This document shows positions 4,894-7,078 of a DNA stretch of 7,078 nucleotides, in pieces. How positions within the stretch are numbered: the first letter of the stretch is position 1; each line of letters starts with the position of its first letter. Made by a program: the position numbers and the translations under genes. Under the pieces are notes generated by a model. It worked only from the letters and a program-made list of their open reading frames with translations, had not been told where the DNA came from and made no database searches. Origin of the DNA: Desulfuromonadaceae bacterium (GTDB taxonomy: Bacteria; Desulfobacterota; Desulfuromonadia; Geobacterales; Pseudopelobacteraceae); NCBI GenBank assembly GCA_028686145.1, contig JAQUCQ010000173.1:1-7078 (forward strand), read 5' to 3'.

Positions 4894-5829
4894 TCATCTC
4901 CCGCATACGACGGCACTATCGGCGCAGATAATTTTCCGTGCCTGGAGCAGCTGATCTCTGCTACCGTCAATCCAGTTGATAACTATGCCATGTCGCTCCA
5001 TGCGTCGAAACCAGTTCCCCTGCCGTTTTGCAAAGTTGTAGATTGCACTATTCAGCCGCTGAAACATATCGTTTTTATTCATGTCACCTCGGAGATACGC
5101 CCCCACGTATCGATACTCAAGCCCGTAATAATCGAGGCGTTCCCACGCGATGCCGTCGGCACGGAGACGTTCCACTTCTTCTATCATACCGTTATCGAGG
5201 CGCTCTCTCAGCCGCGTTGTTATACGTCGACGCAATGCTTCGCGCTCCCAGTGAATACCGATAACCGTCGACTGCAGCCGGGGAAGAGGCTCGCAGGCTG
5301 AAGAGTTTTCCGCCTCTCCCCGGGCAATTTCAATCGCCCTGACAGTACGCTCCCGGTCCGCCAGATCGGTACTGTTATGCTGATGCGGCTTGAGATACCA
5401 CAATTCCTGTACCAGTTCGTCATCGGTTTTCGTCGCCAGTTCGGCACGCAGAGCGCTGTCAAACGGTACTTCAACCATGCGATAGCCCCGTAGCGCGGCA
5501 TCCAGATACATACCACTTCCACCGCACAGGACAGGTACAGCACCGCGGAAGGCAATCTCCGCAACGGTTTTCAGAAACCTGCGCTGGAAGTCGAACACGC
5601 TGAATTCTTCTCCGGCATTCAAGATATCGATCAGATGATACGGCACCCGGCCATATTCATGCAGATCTTTGCCGCTGCCAATATCCATCCCCCGGAAGAC
5701 CTGACGCGAGTCGGCCGAGACAACCTCCCCGCCGCACTCCTCTGCAAGGGCAACGGCCAGACGCGTCTTCCCGGAAGCGGTCGGACCAAGAATGACAAGC
5801 ATATCAAGCGGTGCCCCCGGCTCAGTCAC
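4894..5829 (-). CDS. miaA: tRNA dimethylallyltransferase, divergent MiaA paralogue
   Basis: This 311-residue protein is of the MiaA family, which transfers a dimethylallyl group from DMAPP to N6 of adenosine 37 in tRNAs reading U-initial codons. The P-loop-like GPTASGKT (15-22) and SADSRQVFRGMDIG (38-51, with the expected Asp40) are clear, as are PYHLIDI (63-69), VLCGGSGMYLDA (100-111) and the C-terminal AKRQGNWFRR (267-276). Several usual residues differ: GGS for GGT, GSGKD for GTAKP, KRQGNW for KRQxTW, and LDYYGLEYRYVGAYLRG in place of the GYRQ/GYKE region. This pattern fits the second MiaA type known from Geobacter and Bacteroides (miaA2). The GTG start at 5829 overlaps uvrC by 8 bp and has AGGGGG seven bases before it; ATG at 5802 is a less supported alternative. 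It is probably co-translated with uvrC. No clear terminator follows it. Confidence 0.9.
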   Translation of the reverse strand: MTEPGAPLDMLVILGPTASGKTRLAVALAEECGGEVVSADSRQVFRGMDIGSGKDLHEYGRVPYHLIDILNAGEEFSVFDFQRRFLKTVAEIAFRGAVPVLCGGSGMYLDAALRGYRMVEVPFDSALRAELATKTDDELVQELWYLKPHQHNSTDLADRERTVRAIEIARGEAENSSACEPLPRLQSTVIGIHWEREALRRRITTRLRERLDNGMIEEVERLRADGIAWERLDYYGLEYRYVGAYLRGDMNKNDMFQRLNSAIYNFAKRQGNWFRRMERHGIVINWIDGSRDQLLQARKIICADSAVVCGR

Positions 5830-7078
5830 TATGCAACCCCCTGTGTACCGCTTCTGCTGTTGTCCGACTCATCTCCGGGACAGTCAGAATTTCTTCCACC
5901 GTCGCCTCCTTCAGACTTCGGATGCTGCCGAAATGCTTCAAAAGATTAGAGCGACGCTTGGGGCCGATGCCCGGAATCATTTCAACCCCCGAGACAAGCC
6001 CCTCTTTCCCGCGCAGCTTCCGGTGATACCCGATTGCAAAACGGTGCGCCTCATCCCGGATAGCTGTCAGCAGAAGCAGCGGCGCAGAGTTTTGACGCAG
6101 TACGACCGGGTTCTTCCTACCGGGGATAAATACCCGTTCATCGCTTTTGAGGACTGCCTGCGCAGCAACATCGTGCCGAACGCGACTCTTGGCCAGTGAC
6201 ACCACATCAAAACACCCAGTCAAACCCAGTTCGGCAATAACCTCCACTACTGCATTCAACTGTCCGATACCTCCATCTACGACGACCAGATCGGGGAGAG
6301 CACTCTTTTCTCTGTTATCGACACTAAAACGACGGAGAAAAACTTCTCGCAGCATGGCAAAGTCGTCCTGTCCGTCAACAGTTTTGATGCGATAATGGCG
6401 GTAGTTGCCCCGGTCAGCCGTGCCGGACGTGAACACAACACAGCTTCCCACCGAAAAGCGGCCCTGAATGGTGGAAATGTCATAACATTCCATCCGTTGT
6501 GGAATCCGGGCCAACTGCAACCGGTCAAAAAGAGCGCTCAGCACCGCTTCAGCCGAGGCTTTCTTCTCATCACGCTCCCGACAGGCAGACAGAGCATTTT
6601 TACCGGCCAGATCAACCAATTCCCGCTTTGTGCCGCGTTGCGGAAGCATGATGGACACTTTACTCCCTTTCAGCTCGCCGAACAGCTCGGCCAACGCCGC
6701 CTTATCCTCTATATCGAGCGGAAGCAGAATTTCTTCCGGGATAAAAGCCGCATCAGTGTAATACTGCTTCAGAAACGCCGAGATAGCCGTTGCATCGTCC
6801 AGCTCCCAGGCAACGGGGAACAGGCGGCTCCCGGTAAGAACTCCTGCGCGGATAAACAGCAGGGCCAGTTCGATCCGCTTTCCGTCGCGGTAAAAGCCAA
6901 CCACATCACTGTCTCCACCATGCAGCACAACTTTCTGTTTTTCGACCGTTGTCTCTATTGAGCGGAGCAGGTTTCGCCAGTGGGCCGCCTCTTCATAGAG
7001 CGTCCGCTCCGAAGCATCAATCATGCGCCGTTTGAACTCGGCCATAAGCTGCCGCCCTTTTCCTTCAAGAAAAAGCAT
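5822..7078 (-). CDS. uvrC: Excinuclease ABC subunit C (UvrC), C-terminal part (5' end beyond window)
   Basis: These are the last 418 residues of UvrC, which makes both incisions around a lesion in nucleotide excision repair with UvrA and UvrB. Visible in order are the UVR domain that binds UvrB (about residues 8-42 of the fragment) and the RNase H-like nuclease domain for the 5' incision. That domain shows its acidic residues in ECYDIS (D200), GQDDF (D238/D239) and VVDGG (D268), and the histidine in RDEAHRFA (H345). Tandem helix-hairpin-helix motifs for DNA binding follow at the end (IPGIGPKRRSNLLKHFGS, 368-385, and about 395-412). The N-terminal GIY-YIG nuclease for the 3' incision should lie outside the window; full UvrC is about 600 residues. 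The ATG at 7078 is an internal methionine. The catalytic residues seen are intact. Confidence 0.97.
   Translation of the reverse strand: MLFLEGKGRQLMAEFKRRMIDASERTLYEEAAHWRNLLRSIETTVEKQKVVLHGGDSDVVGFYRDGKRIELALLFIRAGVLTGSRLFPVAWELDDATAISAFLKQYYTDAAFIPEEILLPLDIEDKAALAELFGELKGSKVSIMLPQRGTKRELVDLAGKNALSACRERDEKKASAEAVLSALFDRLQLARIPQRMECYDISTIQGRFSVGSCVVFTSGTADRGNYRHYRIKTVDGQDDFAMLREVFLRRFSVDNREKSALPDLVVVDGGIGQLNAVVEVIAELGLTGCFDVVSLAKSRVRHDVAAQAVLKSDERVFIPGRKNPVVLRQNSAPLLLLTAIRDEAHRFAIGYHRKLRGKEGLVSGVEMIPGIGPKRRSNLLKHFGSIRSLKEATVEEILTVPEMSRTTAEAVHRGLHSD
5837..5842 (-). promoter_or_regulatory. Ribosome binding site deciding the GTG start of miaA
   Basis: AGGGGG on the minus strand lies seven bases before GTG at 5829, inside the last codons of uvrC. 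The ATG nine codons further in (5802) has only a weaker GGGGG about a dozen bases away. This supports the GTG start and coupling to uvrC translation. Confidence 0.6.

Noticed and set aside
4861..5301. Plus-strand open frame of 146 codons opposite miaA
   Set aside because: Fully antisense to conserved miaA, with no domain signature or credible start signal.
6395..6961. Long plus-strand open frame of 188 codons opposite uvrC
   Set aside because: It lies wholly antisense to a well-conserved uvrC, has no recognisable domain and no ribosome site; a shadow frame.

Overview
The window reads as a piece of ordinary chromosome from a Geobacter-like bacterium (Desulfuromonadia/Geobacterales, formerly Deltaproteobacteria). 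This rests on three things: a futalosine-pathway menaquinone gene (mqnE), a divergent second-type miaA of the kind annotated as miaA2 in Geobacter species, and moderate GC with classical sigma-70-type promoters. The species assignment is inference. No insertion sequence, phage gene, CRISPR array, tRNA or rRNA was seen.

Layout. (1) Positions 1-1608, plus strand: the 3' part of mqnE, followed with a TGATG stop/start overlap by a CheR-like SAM-dependent methyltransferase of unknown target. (2) Positions 1579-3937, minus strand: three genes read in the order small TM2-like membrane protein, fabH (beta-ketoacyl-ACP synthase III), PAP2-family phosphatase with a signal peptide. fabH has its own good promoter and a terminator after it. 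The phosphatase gene converges on the methyltransferase gene and their 3' ends overlap by 30 bp. (3) Positions 4024-4414, plus strand: a yggT-family membrane protein gene with its own promoter, divergent from the TM2-like gene. (4) Positions 4478-4513: a strong bidirectional terminator shared by yggT and a convergent cold-shock protein gene. (5) Positions 4534-7078, minus strand: uvrC (its 5' part lies beyond the window), miaA overlapping it by 8 bp, then the cold-shock gene with its own promoter in the gap after miaA.

Functionally the window mixes respiratory quinone synthesis, fatty-acid initiation and lipid phosphate handling, envelope proteins, cold-shock RNA binding, tRNA modification and DNA repair. 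Only mqnE with the methyltransferase, and uvrC with miaA, look like true co-translated pairs. I saw no clear novel multi-gene system. The points most worth a second look are a perfect 34-bp inverted repeat (16-bp arms, 2-bp centre) inside the methyltransferase gene, the methyltransferase itself, and the altered conserved motifs of the MiaA paralogue. All intergenic gaps are shorter than about 160 bases and are covered by the regulatory features below.
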